From: Dysidea avara | Lineage: Eukaryota; Porifera; Demospongiae; Dictyoceratida; Dysideidae | Direction: 5' to 3' | Length of the DNA stretch: 64,000 nt | Assembly (NCBI RefSeq): GCF_963678975.1 | Contig: NC_089284.1 | Location: forward strand, 2,169,001 to 2,233,000 | Shown: positions 40,095 through 52,000 of the stretch, piece by piece | Layout of the letters: each line of letters opens with the position of its first letter | How positions within the stretch are numbered: position 1 is the first letter of the stretch | The notes under the pieces: generated by a model | The model's database searches: none | What the model saw: the letters and a program-made list of their open reading frames with translations, nothing else | Told to the model about the DNA's origin: nothing | Made by a program: the position numbers and the translations under genes

Positions 40095-40411
40095 ACTAGA
40101 TGAATAAAAAATTGGAAATTTTAAAATGGGAATAGAGATCGCTGAAAAAAGCCACGAAACAAGAAGGGATCACTGGGGTGGTAATGTAAACCACAAATCC
40201 CTATTTTGACTCTCTGTCGGTGTTAATGTAAACCACAAATCCCTATTTTGACTCACTTCAAAATGACAGAGCATGTAACTAAAGATTTATGACAGAGTAA
40301 AAATAGGGATTTGTGGTTTACATTACCACCCCAGCTATCCTTTCTTGTTTCATGGCTTTTTTTAGCGATCCCTATTCCCATTTTAAAATTTCCAATTTTT
40401 TATTCATCTAG
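40095..40411. mobile_element. Palindromic MITE (CTAGATGAATAAAAAATTGG family)
   Basis: Arms run from CTAGATGAATAAAAAATTGG through TTTTAAAATGGGAATAG and AGCCACGAAACAAGAA to GGGGTGGTAATGTAAACCAC, and are mirrored to the right end ATTCATCTAG. The inner block GTAAACCACAAATCCCTATT is duplicated in the left arm (about 40190 and 40226). Confidence 0.8.
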
Positions 40412-42338
40412 TAGCTTATAGGTTATGTAGCTATAAACTTGTGCAATATTCAGTACTGTAACACCACTCATGCACACAGACACACAGACACACACGCACA
40501 CACAAGCTTTGTTATTAAGTTTGATATAATACACTATTGTTTTACCCTGTACAGATCATGAGGAACCACCATATTGCTTCAGTCACAGTGTACACCCCTC
40601 CTACCAACAGAACGTGACATCCTGTGTAACATTATTATTGCATGTTGGAGAATCAGCAGTGTTTTCAACAGGGGTGTGTCTATTTAATTAACATGACTAG
40701 AACAGAAGTTGTTTGACCACAAATGTTTAAGGTTAATACTGAATCAACCATATTTTCTAGTACTGCAGATTTTCTGTCCATTTGAAAATTGTGTACTGCA
40801 TACTTGAAGCGGGTATTGCATAGATTGCATGGATTACAATGCTATTTACAATACTCAGTACGCAATACACAATGTTCAAATGAACAGAAAATCCACAGTA
40901 GTAAGTAGCTAGCTATATTCGTTACTTGTGTTGTAGGTAATTTTTAAGTATTGTACATAAGACTACATCTGCACTTTGATTAGGTCTTTTGGTTGTTGCC
41001 ACTCTGCACTAGCTGAGTAGCTATTTTGAGTCAAGGTCTCTTATCTAGATGTAGACATTGTCACATAGCAGCCATACCTATGTCCTCTGGCTTCATTCCT
41101 TGTTCACGTTATTTGTGACCTCCCCCAAGTTTATAACTGACTAGCTACATCATTAAAATCACACGCTAACAGTTAAGCAGCCATGCATGGATGCTACATA
41201 GCTATGTAATCTTGTAATTAATACATAAAAAGATGTTACAGAAGTCCTTGCAGGAAATTATACGAGATGTTGCCAAATAACTTCCGGTCTGGTTCATTAA
41301 ATAGACATACCACCATTCAACAAGACTTAGTGCCATGACACTAAGGAATGTTTCAGTCAATGTATATTAATAATTAGAAGTTGATTATTGTATATATGTA
41401 TGGGAGTATATACCTTGCAAATTTACATACCTTCTATGTGATTTGTAACAATCTCATAGTGTACACAACATAACTTCCTGGAGTCAAATGGCTACACATA
41501 CATGAAGTATAGTCACATTCAATGTGATGTGATTTAAACAGTATAGTCTGGCACTATTATATGCACTAACGTGTTAATACCATGCAGGAGTTCATAAGAT
41601 ACCCCACTGCCATCACAATTAGCATATAATTCATGTGTTCCTGTAAATGCTTATGCCATAAAGGAAGAAGTTTGGCACGACTTGATTTGGCAGTTTGGTT
41701 GGATAAGTACAGCTAATATTGAACTATATAAAGTTACTAGATGGCGAATTCCCTTCAACCTTTAGTTCCACCAAACTTTAGTCATTTACAGTAAATGCCA
41801 TTCTTGGGAGCTGAAATTAATACAGGGCATGTGGGTACAAACTACATCCCATCAATCAAAGAGTCATATCTCAGCACTGGAATAGAATATTTATACTTTG
41901 TAACCTTTATCATAAAGCCAATTAAATATTTAATATATAGGCTGCATGGCCATAGCATGATGGTATAAAAAGTTGAGACATGAAAGTTTGAAAAAGTAGG
42001 CAGATTTTATGTGCCCACAGGCCCAGCCAGATATTATACTATTAAACCCAGCTACCAGTCTTGTTACTGTAATGAACCTCAATTTGCTAGACATGGATAG
42101 ATGTCTATACTTGCACAAGTCATGTCTTATACAATAACTAATTAACTATATAGCAAGCTCTCTAATCTACATTGACTTCAGTAATGCCACATCTATGACT
42201 TAATGTATATATCAGCTTATAGCAAGACTACAATGTTTTTAAATGTGACAAAAATCATGCATGCAGGAGGCTTGTGGTAGTGATAGCTAAACTATCATGT
42301 TCTTCACTGCACGAGTGATGACCATTGAAAATATCATT
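40412..42338. other. Intergenic, no gene recognised
   Basis: About 1.9 kb of AT-rich DNA downstream of the calmodulin-like gene. One segment (41825-42025, with GCATGTGGGTACAAACTAC, CAGCACTGGAATAG, AAAGTTTGAAAAAGTAGGCA, GTGCCCAC and GGCCCAG) repeats 13050-13290 in PIPOX intron 7, another interspersed repeat. A (CA)n run is near 40470-40503. Confidence 0.5.
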
Positions 42339-42821
42339 TCATGAGCACATCCTGGCTACAAAATCCTCAAAATTAATTTGCCCGTCGCCATCCACGTCGG
42401 CTTCTCTTATCATCTCCTCCACTTCCTCTTCTGTAAGCTTCTGATCACCCAAGTTCATCATCACGTGCCGCAATTCTGCAGCACTGATAAAACCATTGGC
42501 ATCCTTGTCAAATACCCTAAATGCGTCCACGATATCTTCTTGTACATTTGCGCTGGATTCTTTTATTTTGCGGGACATCATGACTAGAAACAGTTTAAAG
42601 TCTATTAATCCGTTTCCATCAGCGTCGTGCTCCACTTCACCTTCAAAAGCTCGCAGTTCTGCCTCTGTGGGGTTTAGGCCTAGAGTACGCATGACTATGC
42701 CTAGGTGTTTAGTGGATATCATACCAACTTCGTCTTTGTCATACAGGGAGAATGTTTCTTTGAAATGAGCAATCTGTTCTTGACTTAAATCGCTAAAGCC
42801 GTCAGCTATCGCGTCTGCCAT
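42339..42821 (-). CDS. Calmodulin-like four-EF-hand protein, 160 residues
   Basis: Calcium sensor of the calmodulin/troponin C superfamily, presumably cytosolic. The CDS is uninterrupted. Loops: EF1 at residues 28-39 ([12 protein letters not shown]), EF2 66-77 ([12 protein letters not shown]), EF3 105-116 ([12 protein letters not shown]), EF4 142-153 ([12 protein letters not shown]). Only EF3 has the canonical Glu at loop position 12; EF1 has His, EF2 Leu and EF4 Asp, so calcium binding should be weighted to the C-terminal lobe. The ATG at 42821 has an ideal context (ACTATGG). The same frame is open 20 codons further upstream, to a splice acceptor at 42881/42882, and would add a Lys-rich stretch ([15 protein letters not shown]) if translated from an earlier exon. 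Too diverged to be the canonical calmodulin. A decayed sister copy lies 1.4 kb upstream. Confidence 0.9.
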   Translation of the reverse strand: MADAIADGFSDLSQEQIAHFKETFSLYDKDEVGMISTKHLGIVMRTLGLNPTEAELRAFEGEVEHDADGNGLIDFKLFLVMMSRKIKESSANVQEDIVDAFRVFDKDANGFISAAELRHVMMNLGDQKLTEEEVEEMIREADVDGDGQINFEDFVARMCS

Positions 42822-43514
42822 AGTTAATTCTTTCTGCTCAGCTTTCTGGACAGATTTCTTCTTGCCTTTCTGAGCAGCAGCCTACAGAATACGACCACAA
42901 AAAGAACATTCGTGATGACCATTGGTTTTGTGTCTCACCATATTTCATGGATCACTTCTGTCACGTTTGCTTGTAGTAAACACATACACCATGCAGTGTC
43001 TTGCCACGCCTCTCACTGTATGCCTCGTATACCACCGTAAAATCTGCATTTACAGCTTGGCTACGCGAGAGTGTTAACTAGTCTGTTACGCAACTAGCTA
43101 TATAGAGTGACGAGTCTCGCACCACTTCGATTTTACCTGTCTGAGTGTTTGGTCAATTGGGGAAGCCCGGATAAAGCGGATAATAACGACAGACAGGAAG
43201 AACTCCAGCTCCCTCTATTGAATTAAACAAAATACAACTGTTAGAAACGGTTTACCACGAAAGTTTGCTAGGCGCCAACTTCTCCAGCAACTGTCTGTGA
43301 CTTTGTGGAAATACAATGCAAAAATGATACTCCGCCAGTATTCGCTTACTGCTGAGGACGAATTTCCTGACTTTGACATTGGTTAAGTTAAGTACGTATA
43401 GGTAGTAATAAGTATATAGTTAGGTAATAAGTAGTAGTATGTTGTAGTTTTCAGTATGTAATATTATGGCTTCAAATGCATGTAGGAGTCGCATGTCACT
43501 GAGCCAGGAAAGTA

Positions 43515-43738
43515 CAGTGGAACCTCAGTTATCCGAACCCCTTGGCCGGCACCAGGGGTGGTCCATAAGTCTGAAAAGTCCGTGTCTCTGAAACTGTAAA
43601 TAACTAGAACATTTTAAAAATTTCAGTTATTATCAACTCATGCAGTACCCTCAGTAATAGAAGTACTCTAATAGAGCAGTCATTTCCGTAGTTCGGCTAA
43701 CCGAGAATCCAGATAAGTGGGGTCCTACGGCTCCACTG
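43515..43738. mobile_element. Pogo/Tigger-like MITE with TA duplication
   Basis: Begins CAGTGGAACCTCAGTTATCC and ends with the degraded inverse CCTACGGCTCCACTG. It is flanked by TA on both sides (43513-43514 and 43739-43740), as for Tc1/mariner-pogo elements. GGTTAGCCGAA- and GTTATCCGAA-like steps are typical of Tigger termini. Contains one TACTCTAATAGAGCAGTCA motif at 43663-43683. Confidence 0.75.
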
Positions 43739-44200
43739 TAGTGTGGGACACTGAAACATACAATACTGACCAGTGTCTTGCTTGCAATTAATTATAATAT
43801 TTATTAGTGCTTTAATTAAGTGTAGTTCAATTGTTAAGTAATTTATAGTCAATCCGTAATACCTTGAACTAGGTCTTGTAAACAAATAAAATATACAATT
43901 ATCTGCATGCAAGTCCGACCATGTAAGTAGGTGTTCAGAACACCTGCCATGAGCCCATGACAGAGGGTATGAAATGTCCTGCATGGGTATGATATGTCTA
44001 AGATTATATTTACAAAACAAGCAGTTCCATTTTCCCATCGACAATCAAACAATGGGATAATCTTCTAGAAACTATAATAGTGCAAACAGTTATGTAATTT
44101 ATTATAATCTTTCCCCCCAGCCACCATTGTCAATTCTTTTATGGCAAGCTCAGCCATGAATCTTCAATTAATGGCTATTAGATATCAGTTTAATATGAGC

Positions 44201-44646
44201 TCATCCTATAACTACAAATTCCTCATAGTTAATTTGATTGTTTTTTTGCTTCAAGTATCATCTCATCGATTTCCTCTTCAGCATGTTCACCCAAAATCAC
44301 CATTACATGTCGCACTTCTGCAGAACTAATATATCCACTGCCATCTTTGTCAAACACTGCACTCTGAATGCCTCGATAATTTCCCCTGTATTTTCTGATG
44401 CTTTCTTCATACACGTCCCATTATGCATAGAAACAGTGTAAAGTTTATTACACCATTTCCCTCAGCATCCCGTTGAGCCAATTCACTGCATAAATCTTGC
44501 AGTTCACGGTCAGTCAGGTTCATGCCAATAGTATGCAGTAGACTGCCTAGGTCTTTAGTTGGGATCACACCAGTTCCATCTTTGTTAACCATTGAGAACG
44601 CTTCTTTAGCTATTTGTTCTTCACTCAGTTGGCAGCCAACGTTGGC
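44201..44646 (-). pseudogene. Decayed calmodulin-like copy
   Basis: The minus strand shows the same protein in broken frames: QLSEEQIAKEAFSMVNKDGT with EF1 (NKDGTGVIPTKD), EF2 (DAEGNGVINFTL) and LFLCIMG, then a frameshift near 44410. EF3 ([12 protein letters not shown]) with [20 protein letters not shown] follows after a further shift near 44370. Finally EF4 lost most of its loop, leaving INYEEFVV before a stop at 44201. A splice-acceptor-like TAG|GCC at 44646/44647 matches the position of the acceptor before the intact gene, favouring a DNA-level tandem duplication over a retrocopy. It shares Leu at EF2 position 12 with the intact gene. Confidence 0.85.
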
Positions 44647-45287
44647 CTATTGTTAAAAAAATCAAATACATGCAACCATAGATTTACCATGCAGTGTCAC
44701 ATGCAGGGATATGTTCCCCAGGTGTCTGATTTTACACACAGACACAGACACACACCAGCACTAAACATCTGCAGGCTGAAACCACTTTTGGATGAACCTT
44801 TCAGTGTTCAAGAATGGATTATAACAATAAGCAATGACAGGATAGAAGTGATGCTGAGAGCTGGATAGTTCTAGTCCTTAATCCAAGAACAGCAGGACTA
44901 AAACTATTTAAGAATAGTAGGTATACCTGCATGCAAAATTAACATGCAGTGGGAACACACAGCATGATATGAAAACGTGTTACCTGAGGGAACACATAGC
45001 TACACTGTTTATAGTTTGCAAGCGAGTTAAAGTTGTATAAGTTTGCAGATCCTTATAGGATTTGTAGAAATTACATTTGGGTTACTTTTAGTTAACAATC
45101 ACAATTCTTTAAACTGTGAAGTAACTAGCTTTGATTGCTCTATTAGAGTAGTTACTAGACTGCTCTATTCATTGTTTGAATGCAGTGGGAGGTGGAAAGT
45201 GAAGTGTTGCTGAGGGCATAGTATAGCTATAATGAATAATTAAATGCAATTTCATTCTTGCTACTGAAGTACAGTATACATTGCTAG

Positions 45288-45338
45288 GTGCTTTGCTAGG
45301 TGCTTTGCTAGGTGCTTTGCTAGGTGCTTTGCTAAGAT
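45288..45338 (-). repeat. 12-bp tandem repeat (TTTGCTAGGTGC)x4
   Basis: Four to five head-to-tail copies. On the minus strand the frame reads as repeated KAPS, giving a small open frame that is not a supported gene. Confidence 0.85.
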
Positions 45339-45669
45339 AATATATCGGACTACCACTACCAGCAATTCTACAACACTGAATTAATGATTTGTAATTTTTA
45401 GCTATTTGGGCTGTAATTGTCATCTACTCTGTAATTAAGTTTTTGGTTCTGTATAATGTGGCCAGTTTGTGTGTGTGTGTGTACTGCATAGTTTGTTATA
45501 TTATAAATGCTATCCCACTAGGGTCCTGTGAGAAGTTGTATGTTGTAACTCCTCAGTGCAAGGAAGACTGACCGGCTCTAGCTAATTGCATAGAGTTTAA
45601 ACAATAGTGTTTGTATGTGGTAGAAAAGAAAATTACAACATACACATGTGAGCTAAAACAATAATTATA

Positions 45670-46110
45670 CTAATTATAGTCAAGTTGGAAGACGCTGGGC
45701 ATAGTAGGGAAGGATGAATACAGGGTAACGGGGGAACTGGTAGGTACTAGTGGACCAGTAAATGAAGAGATGAATGGATGGTAATCATTGGAATAGTGTG
45801 TAGCATTAAAGTCAGAAGTCAGTTCGTAAACAGATAGATCTGGTCCGGAAAGTGCTAAAGGTCTACTACTAACTGTGGGTGGATGATAAAGGGGCAATTC
45901 TAATGGGTAGTGAGCTCGATAACTAGAGTGCCCCAAATCATGTGGTTGCCCATCACACAGAGTTTCAGAAGCAATTCCATCAGCAACAACTAAAGGAGAG
46001 TTCACGTGACAGTCAATGATCTGGGGGTGCTGAAGTTACCAACGTGAAGTCTTCTGCTCTGCAACAGCAGCAATGGCCTCCTCAAGCAACTCAGTTGGCC
46101 CAATGTTCTC
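45670..46110 (-). pseudogene. Possible gene remnant with one in-frame stop
   Basis: The minus strand holds a continuous frame from about 46108 (ENIGPTELLEEAIAAVAEQK) to the stop at 45670, broken only by one TAA near 46036. The 3' part (SPLVVADGIASETLCDG, then Pro/Ser/Tyr-rich to SVFQLDYN) is over 110 codons long. No family was recognised. The upstream side is cut by a LINE 3' tail. It could be a decayed exon or, if CCCCCAG at about 46027 is an acceptor, a terminal exon. Confidence 0.35.
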
Positions 46111-46290
46111 AGTCGTAACGCATGTGGTTGTATATTTCTTCTATACGTACTGATGTGTTTCACTGTGTTTGTAAACTGTCACCGATGTATGTGTATGTTG
46201 TATTATATAGTTTTGTGTATGTGTGTACTCCAGTACGGAAGAACGGCTAGTCTGAGCACTGGAGTTTAAACTAATAATCAATTAATCAAA
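46111..46290 (+). mobile_element. 5'-truncated LINE 3' end
   Basis: T/G-rich 3' UTR-like DNA with TACGGAAGAACGGCTAGTCT and a (AATCAATTAATCAAATC) tail, built like the tail of the LINE at 36476-36858 (GGGAAGAACGGCATTGCCGA, then AATCAATC). Coding sequence is absent. Confidence 0.6.
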
Positions 46291-46700
46291 TCTGAGCGAA
46301 CTAAGGAGGTTCCCACCTACCTAGATCCGCCACTGGAGACTCTCCCCTTTCCACCGCCTATCACAACAGTATAGTACAACTCACCATACAACACGGGATA
46401 CAAAAACTGACTCGATGACTTGAAGTCGAATAGCAGTGAACACATAGCACCAGCATTCACGTCTTTTTGGTCAAACGCGAAATCAATAAAATCCCTTCAT
46501 AGCATTAGTCTCGTGCCCGCGGTGTTTGCGCATTAGCGCGAGCCCGGTTGGGTACCATAGCCCATTCAAAAATAATCTAATCAATTGTAATTATTTTAGG
46601 TCACTGGCACAGGTTGCCAAGTGGACCTTCAGCATACCTGTAGTCACCAATCCGTCGTAACCATGTATCATTGTAATTCTGTATGCTGTAAAGTCAAAAA

Positions 46701-46740
<40 letters not shown>

Positions 46741-49053
46741 CGTATGGATAATTCTAGTTTACAGCACCACTTATAGTCAAAAGTTGGCTATTGAAAGCCT
46801 CAGCAGGGAATCAGAAACATGATACTAAACCAGCAATCCCAGACCAGGTGGTAACTTGATCCACTGACAGCTTGCAGTCTAGCAAGTGCCTGAGGAGCAC
46901 ACAGCCTGGGATCCTTCATCATGACTTCAGTCTTGAATTGAGTTTTCATGGCCGGCGAGGCTGCAAGAAGTGACCATGGGCAAAGTGGATATGCTGATTT
47001 TTAAATTTGCCATCTGTTAGATGTTTTCTGGTGGTTCATGACGAAAATACACCTTGTATAAGGTATACCACCATCTAAGACTGTTCAAAATCCTGCATTA
47101 CATTGATTACAACCACCTTGGAATTCAAGCCATCCATCAGCACCAATCCAAATCGTTTGAAAGTGAACAGTATGTTGCGTTGGACGGAATTGCTATATAA
47201 CATGCAAGGTCATGGATAACTTCTGAGAAAACAGTGTTCAGCACATAGTACAAACTTTTTAAAGCTTCATAACTGCCTGTTGAGATATAGTATCTGATGT
47301 ACCTACTACTGTTACTGTCTATTTGTTGCAGCTGCAATCATTAGCAGATCTGAAGGGGGGCTTTTCCCTCCTCCACAACCCTTCTCTTGCCCCCCCCTTG
47401 GCCGGACTTATATGACCATATTGACACCAGAAACAGGAAACATGCATTCACAGCACACTGTATTCAGAAGTACAAAAAGCCAATGGGCAAATAGAAGACA
47501 ACAGTTATAAATGCACTTTACAGCTATAACTGTAAGCTGTGAAGAAAATAAGGTGCTAAGATCAAGATACTCTAATAGAGCATGGCGCAGTCACTACTCC
47601 AATGGAATAGTCACAGTTCTAAACTTCTAATGTCATCAATATAATTATTTTGTAACACTACCTTGTTTTGATTTAGCATCAAACATGCATTCAGATATAG
47701 GCTAGCTATAATTAATTTTTATATATATACTTTGCAAAGCATACACTTTCTTGTTATCAAAAATGTTCCCAAACTCAAACCCAGGAGGTCAAATTTCATT
47801 TTTTTTCAGAAGATATCCAACTAAAGTCTTAGAAAGTGTATGCCCTTCATTCATCCAACTATACCAAACAAAGTTGTGCAAATGAATATAACTTGTGTAC
47901 TATTCCATTATTCTGCTCTCATGGAATAAACACTGTCATGTCGTTTCCTAAAACTTCTTGCCCCCTAACAGTGTCTCTTAGATCTGCCTATGGCTGCAAT
48001 GGCTGTATATATTTTTGGTCAGGGACAGTTTATTATTGCACTTGGTAGCAATGTCATCATAATTATATAATAATTACCATATACTTTTAGGTGGCAAATA
48101 AAGTAAGGTGGTATCCAAAACAATGCAACATTGAATGTTATGTTATAAAGTAATTGTTAGCTGTGACCTGTGATGCCAAAGTTAATTCAGTGTTCTGGAA
48201 CATATATGGTATATCTGCATGTGTATTATTAGTATTGCATGGAACATGCAGTATATTCTTAGCAAAATATTGACTTAATCAAAAATATTACGTTGGGTCA
48301 TTCTACAAAGGAGTGGTCATTCTTACCTAGTTCATGCTTTATACTACATTAAGTGGTTGTGTGGTGAAAATTTCATGTCATTAGGAGATTCATATTCAAA
48401 TATATGACACTTCTGCTATTATGCTTGGTGCCATAAAACATACAGGAAAGCCCTGAAAATGTTGTACTCAAAAATCACTGTTCTATATGCAATTTCTTTT
48501 AACTGTATCTCTTGATAGGAGCCATCAATTGAGGTGGGGTCTGCACTAAAATGATTCTAAAAGATGGCACAATATTTGCTATACCAAAGAATTTAAGGAA
48601 TGTAAAATTTATTTGGTTGAAAATCCCTATCATAATTAGCACCGAATTTCCAGAGCCCTTTGCAGCACTCCTGGGCTATGGTAATACTGAGTAGTTGGGC
48701 CTTACGTGCTCCTATAGCATATGTATAAGGTCAGTCAGTTAGCTTCATTAAATTGAATGCCCATGGTGCAATATCACAATTTGTACCCATGTTTTAATAA
48801 TACATCAAAAAAGCAGTACACACTTCAATAAATAATGATAAGCAAAAATGTACTTTTGTTGTTTGCATGTAATGGGGCAATGTGAGCAGATGCATTAAAG
48901 TGTACACACAAAATTTTTAAAAAATGTACAACACGAAAATTATTGAATTGGGTTTTCAGTGGAAGCAAGAAAAAATTGATCAGTGAGACTCACACTTCAT
49001 CCCTACAGAATAAAGTAACAATGAAATAATAAAACAATAACCACATCAATAAC
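46291..49053. other. Intergenic downstream of TRIM37, no gene recognised
   Basis: Holds an (AAAT)n run at 46699-46738, a GCGCATTAGCGCGAG repeat remnant near 46528, a C-rich stretch near 47355-47400 and a split TACTCTAATAGAG motif at 47568-47613. No exon recognised on either strand. The 3' UTR of TRIM37 (minus strand) should begin at the right end. Confidence 0.4.
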
Positions 49054-52000
49054 TTACCCTCTCCGTGGTTGAGACAAGCTTGATGTACTATTGCTCTTGT
49101 CTCCAGCTGCTAAGTGATGGCTGCTTTCACCAGAATATCTTCTGCCTGGAACACGATTTTTAGGATGCCTACTACGATTGCCATGACGTCCAGAAGGAGG
49201 TGCCATGCTTTGAGAATAATGGAGTCCTGACGAATACCTGTAATTTGACGGAGGATATTGATTTTCATATATTGCAGTGCAAACAGTGGATTGTAAGCCC
49301 GGCGGGCCAAGATAAGGTTCACTGGCCATTCTACTGAGGTTGCTTCTTTCAGAAAATTGTGAGAAAGCTTCCTCCTGCCCATTGAGTTCCATAACCGACT
49401 GTGACAAAAAGTTTCTTGGTGATGGAGGTGAATTTTCTGCATTATAAAGGTCACCACATGAAGTCCGTGTCTTCTTTGGTCCCATTGAAAAACTGTCCAC
49501 CTGAGATAATTCATGGACACTGATTTGAGCTGGAGATACTCTGAACTCATATGTTTGCTCATTAGGTGATCTCACAAAAGAACTTGTTTCTTCTAGCTCT
49601 TTCAGTGACTGGAACTCACTAGAGTTTCGCTGCTTGAATTTAGGATCATGAGATGGCGGCTGTAGGTTGTAAGAATGTCTTTGTTTAGAATAATACTTGT
49701 CTCTATATTCCTTAGGGACTACACGATCCAGGTCTCCATCTGATGAAGGCTGGGGCTTGGCAGAGTGTCTATAGTGGTGATCATTAACATCACCATGTCC
49801 ATTACATTCTGGTGAGTGAATGCCAACTGTGGTCAGTGTTGAGGTTGAAGTAGCTGGAGAAACTCCGATGTCAATTTCAAAAGACTCATAGCCTGGTTTA
49901 GGTACTGGTGTTGAGTTTCCAGAAGAGATTTCTCCATCATCAGATTCACCGACAACAATTTTAGGGTTTGCACTAGCAGCCAGAGGAGTAGCTTCTCTGT
50001 CTTGTCTTGCAGTATCAGCTGATGCCTCTCTAGCTGATGAAGCGTTCTCTTGCTTGCTAGATGTTCGACTTACAGCACCACCACCACTACTCTCAGCTGC
50101 TTCACCATGCTGCTTTCGTTTATCATGAGACTCTTTTGAGTTTTTAGTTTTATAATTGTACTCATTTGTACGATTACTGTGAGAAGAATGGTCAGATGGA
50201 CTTGATTGTGGTGGTAGAGACAGAGCATTAAAAGTTCCAGGCTCATCATCAACGTTTTTGGCATCATGATTGTGCTCAATATAATGTTCTTGCGATAAAC
50301 TCTCACTACCTGCAACTGCTGAGCTGGAAGTTTTTGAACGCATTTCACTTTCTCGACTGTGTCTTCGTTTAGTTGTGGAAGTTGGTTTGCTGTGCTTCTG
50401 CTGATGTTGTTGAGAAGTATCACTTGAACGATGTTGCCTGTCTCGATTTTCTTCTTGAATGTCCTGAGATTGACGACTGTGAGATGAATGACGACCACTT
50501 GTGTCTCCTTTCCTCTTCACCAATTCAGTGCCCAATTTCTAAATGAACACAAATTATACAAAGTGCTTTCTAGGCACAAAGGAATACATACTTCTTCAAG
50601 CTGAGCAATAGTTCGATGAAGGATAGCATTCTTTTTCTCTAAGCTGGCACAATACCTAAGAAAAGTACAAATTAAAAAGCATCATACTTTGCTAACAGTT
50701 CTTACATTGATAAGTCACGGCACTTCAAATGGTAAGTTGGGGCATGTACACTGTACCTCAAGCACACAGTATCAGTGGCAGAATCAATAAATCCATCAGA
50801 TGCCTGCATAGAAATCACCAACATTTTTTAACACTGCACACACAAATTATACAGCTACCAGTACATTGGGTGTATGTTCTATTAGGGTATAATAATTTAA
50901 AACTGCAGCAAATTACTTTATACTTTTGTAAGGATTCAGTTAATGACATGAAACCAGAAACATATTTATAATGTACAGAGCAATATATACTCACCAGTAA
51001 ATCCAGTCTGTAAAACCTGTTGTATCCCCAGCACTCACCAACTGCAAAGTCAGAGGCTAAATAAAATGAAAACAGTGATAAAATTACGAGAACTACACAT
51101 CAAATTGCCACTCACTAAATTCCCTAACAACATTCTTCTTAGCATCATGTCCTCCTCCACCCTGATATAACATTTCAATACGATACTGGTACCTGGAAAA
51201 GCAATACAATAATAAACTACATATCTACGTATTCTAGTTTGGCATACTGTGATGTCTTGTGGAATCCCTGTGTAAGTTCTAGGAACACAGACAAGTAGTT
51301 TCCTTTTGTTGGTGCATTTCCAAACTGTGGGGTGACACATATTTAATAGGCCAGCAATTGTAATGGAGAAATCTGTCACTCACAGGGTAAACTTTCAGCC
51401 TCCATGTTAACCCAGACACGCGTAGTGATTCACTGTAAACTGGATCACCTCGTTGTCGAAGGCGACTGCACATATATCAACATAGAGAGAAGCTTACAAT
51501 ACTTACCTGACACTAATGTAACAACTGCACACACACACACACACACGCGCGCGCGCGCACAGGCACAAACTATGGAATACCTGAAATGCTTAATTTTGAA
51601 TGTAGCAGTGTCATATGGTGGAACAATTTCACTACAACAAAAATATGGCACATTAAACTACTAATGTTAACACACTAAAGTGATCCATACTTAGTAAACA
51701 ATCCAACATCTGGTAAAGTCTCAAAGTCACGAGTACTAGTAGTTTGTTGTACCTACACAAATACACGCAAATATATTAAATTCGTGTTAATTTCAATTAC
51801 ATTGCAGACCTGTTGAATTAAAGGCATCAACTTTTTTTGTATTTCGTAACCCTGATTGATTAGCTCACTGCGGGTTGTTGACTTCATCTACATCAAAAGC
51901 ATTTGATAAATTAAAATGGTTAAGCAAATTTATAGACAGACACACACCACACAAAATCACATCACTGTAATACCTTTCTGTCTAATTCTTGCAGTAGTCC

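Noticed and set aside
42378-42768. Plus-strand frames over the calmodulin-like gene
   Set aside because: Antisense shadows; the minus strand encodes four EF-hands.
45169-45423. Frame with repeated KAPS
   Set aside because: Produced by a 12-bp tandem repeat; no domain or splice support.
49110-50498. Long minus-strand frames overlapping the TRIM37 last exon
   Set aside because: Shadow frames of a 1.5-kb coding exon; the TRIM37 frame is linked by phase to 20 upstream exons.
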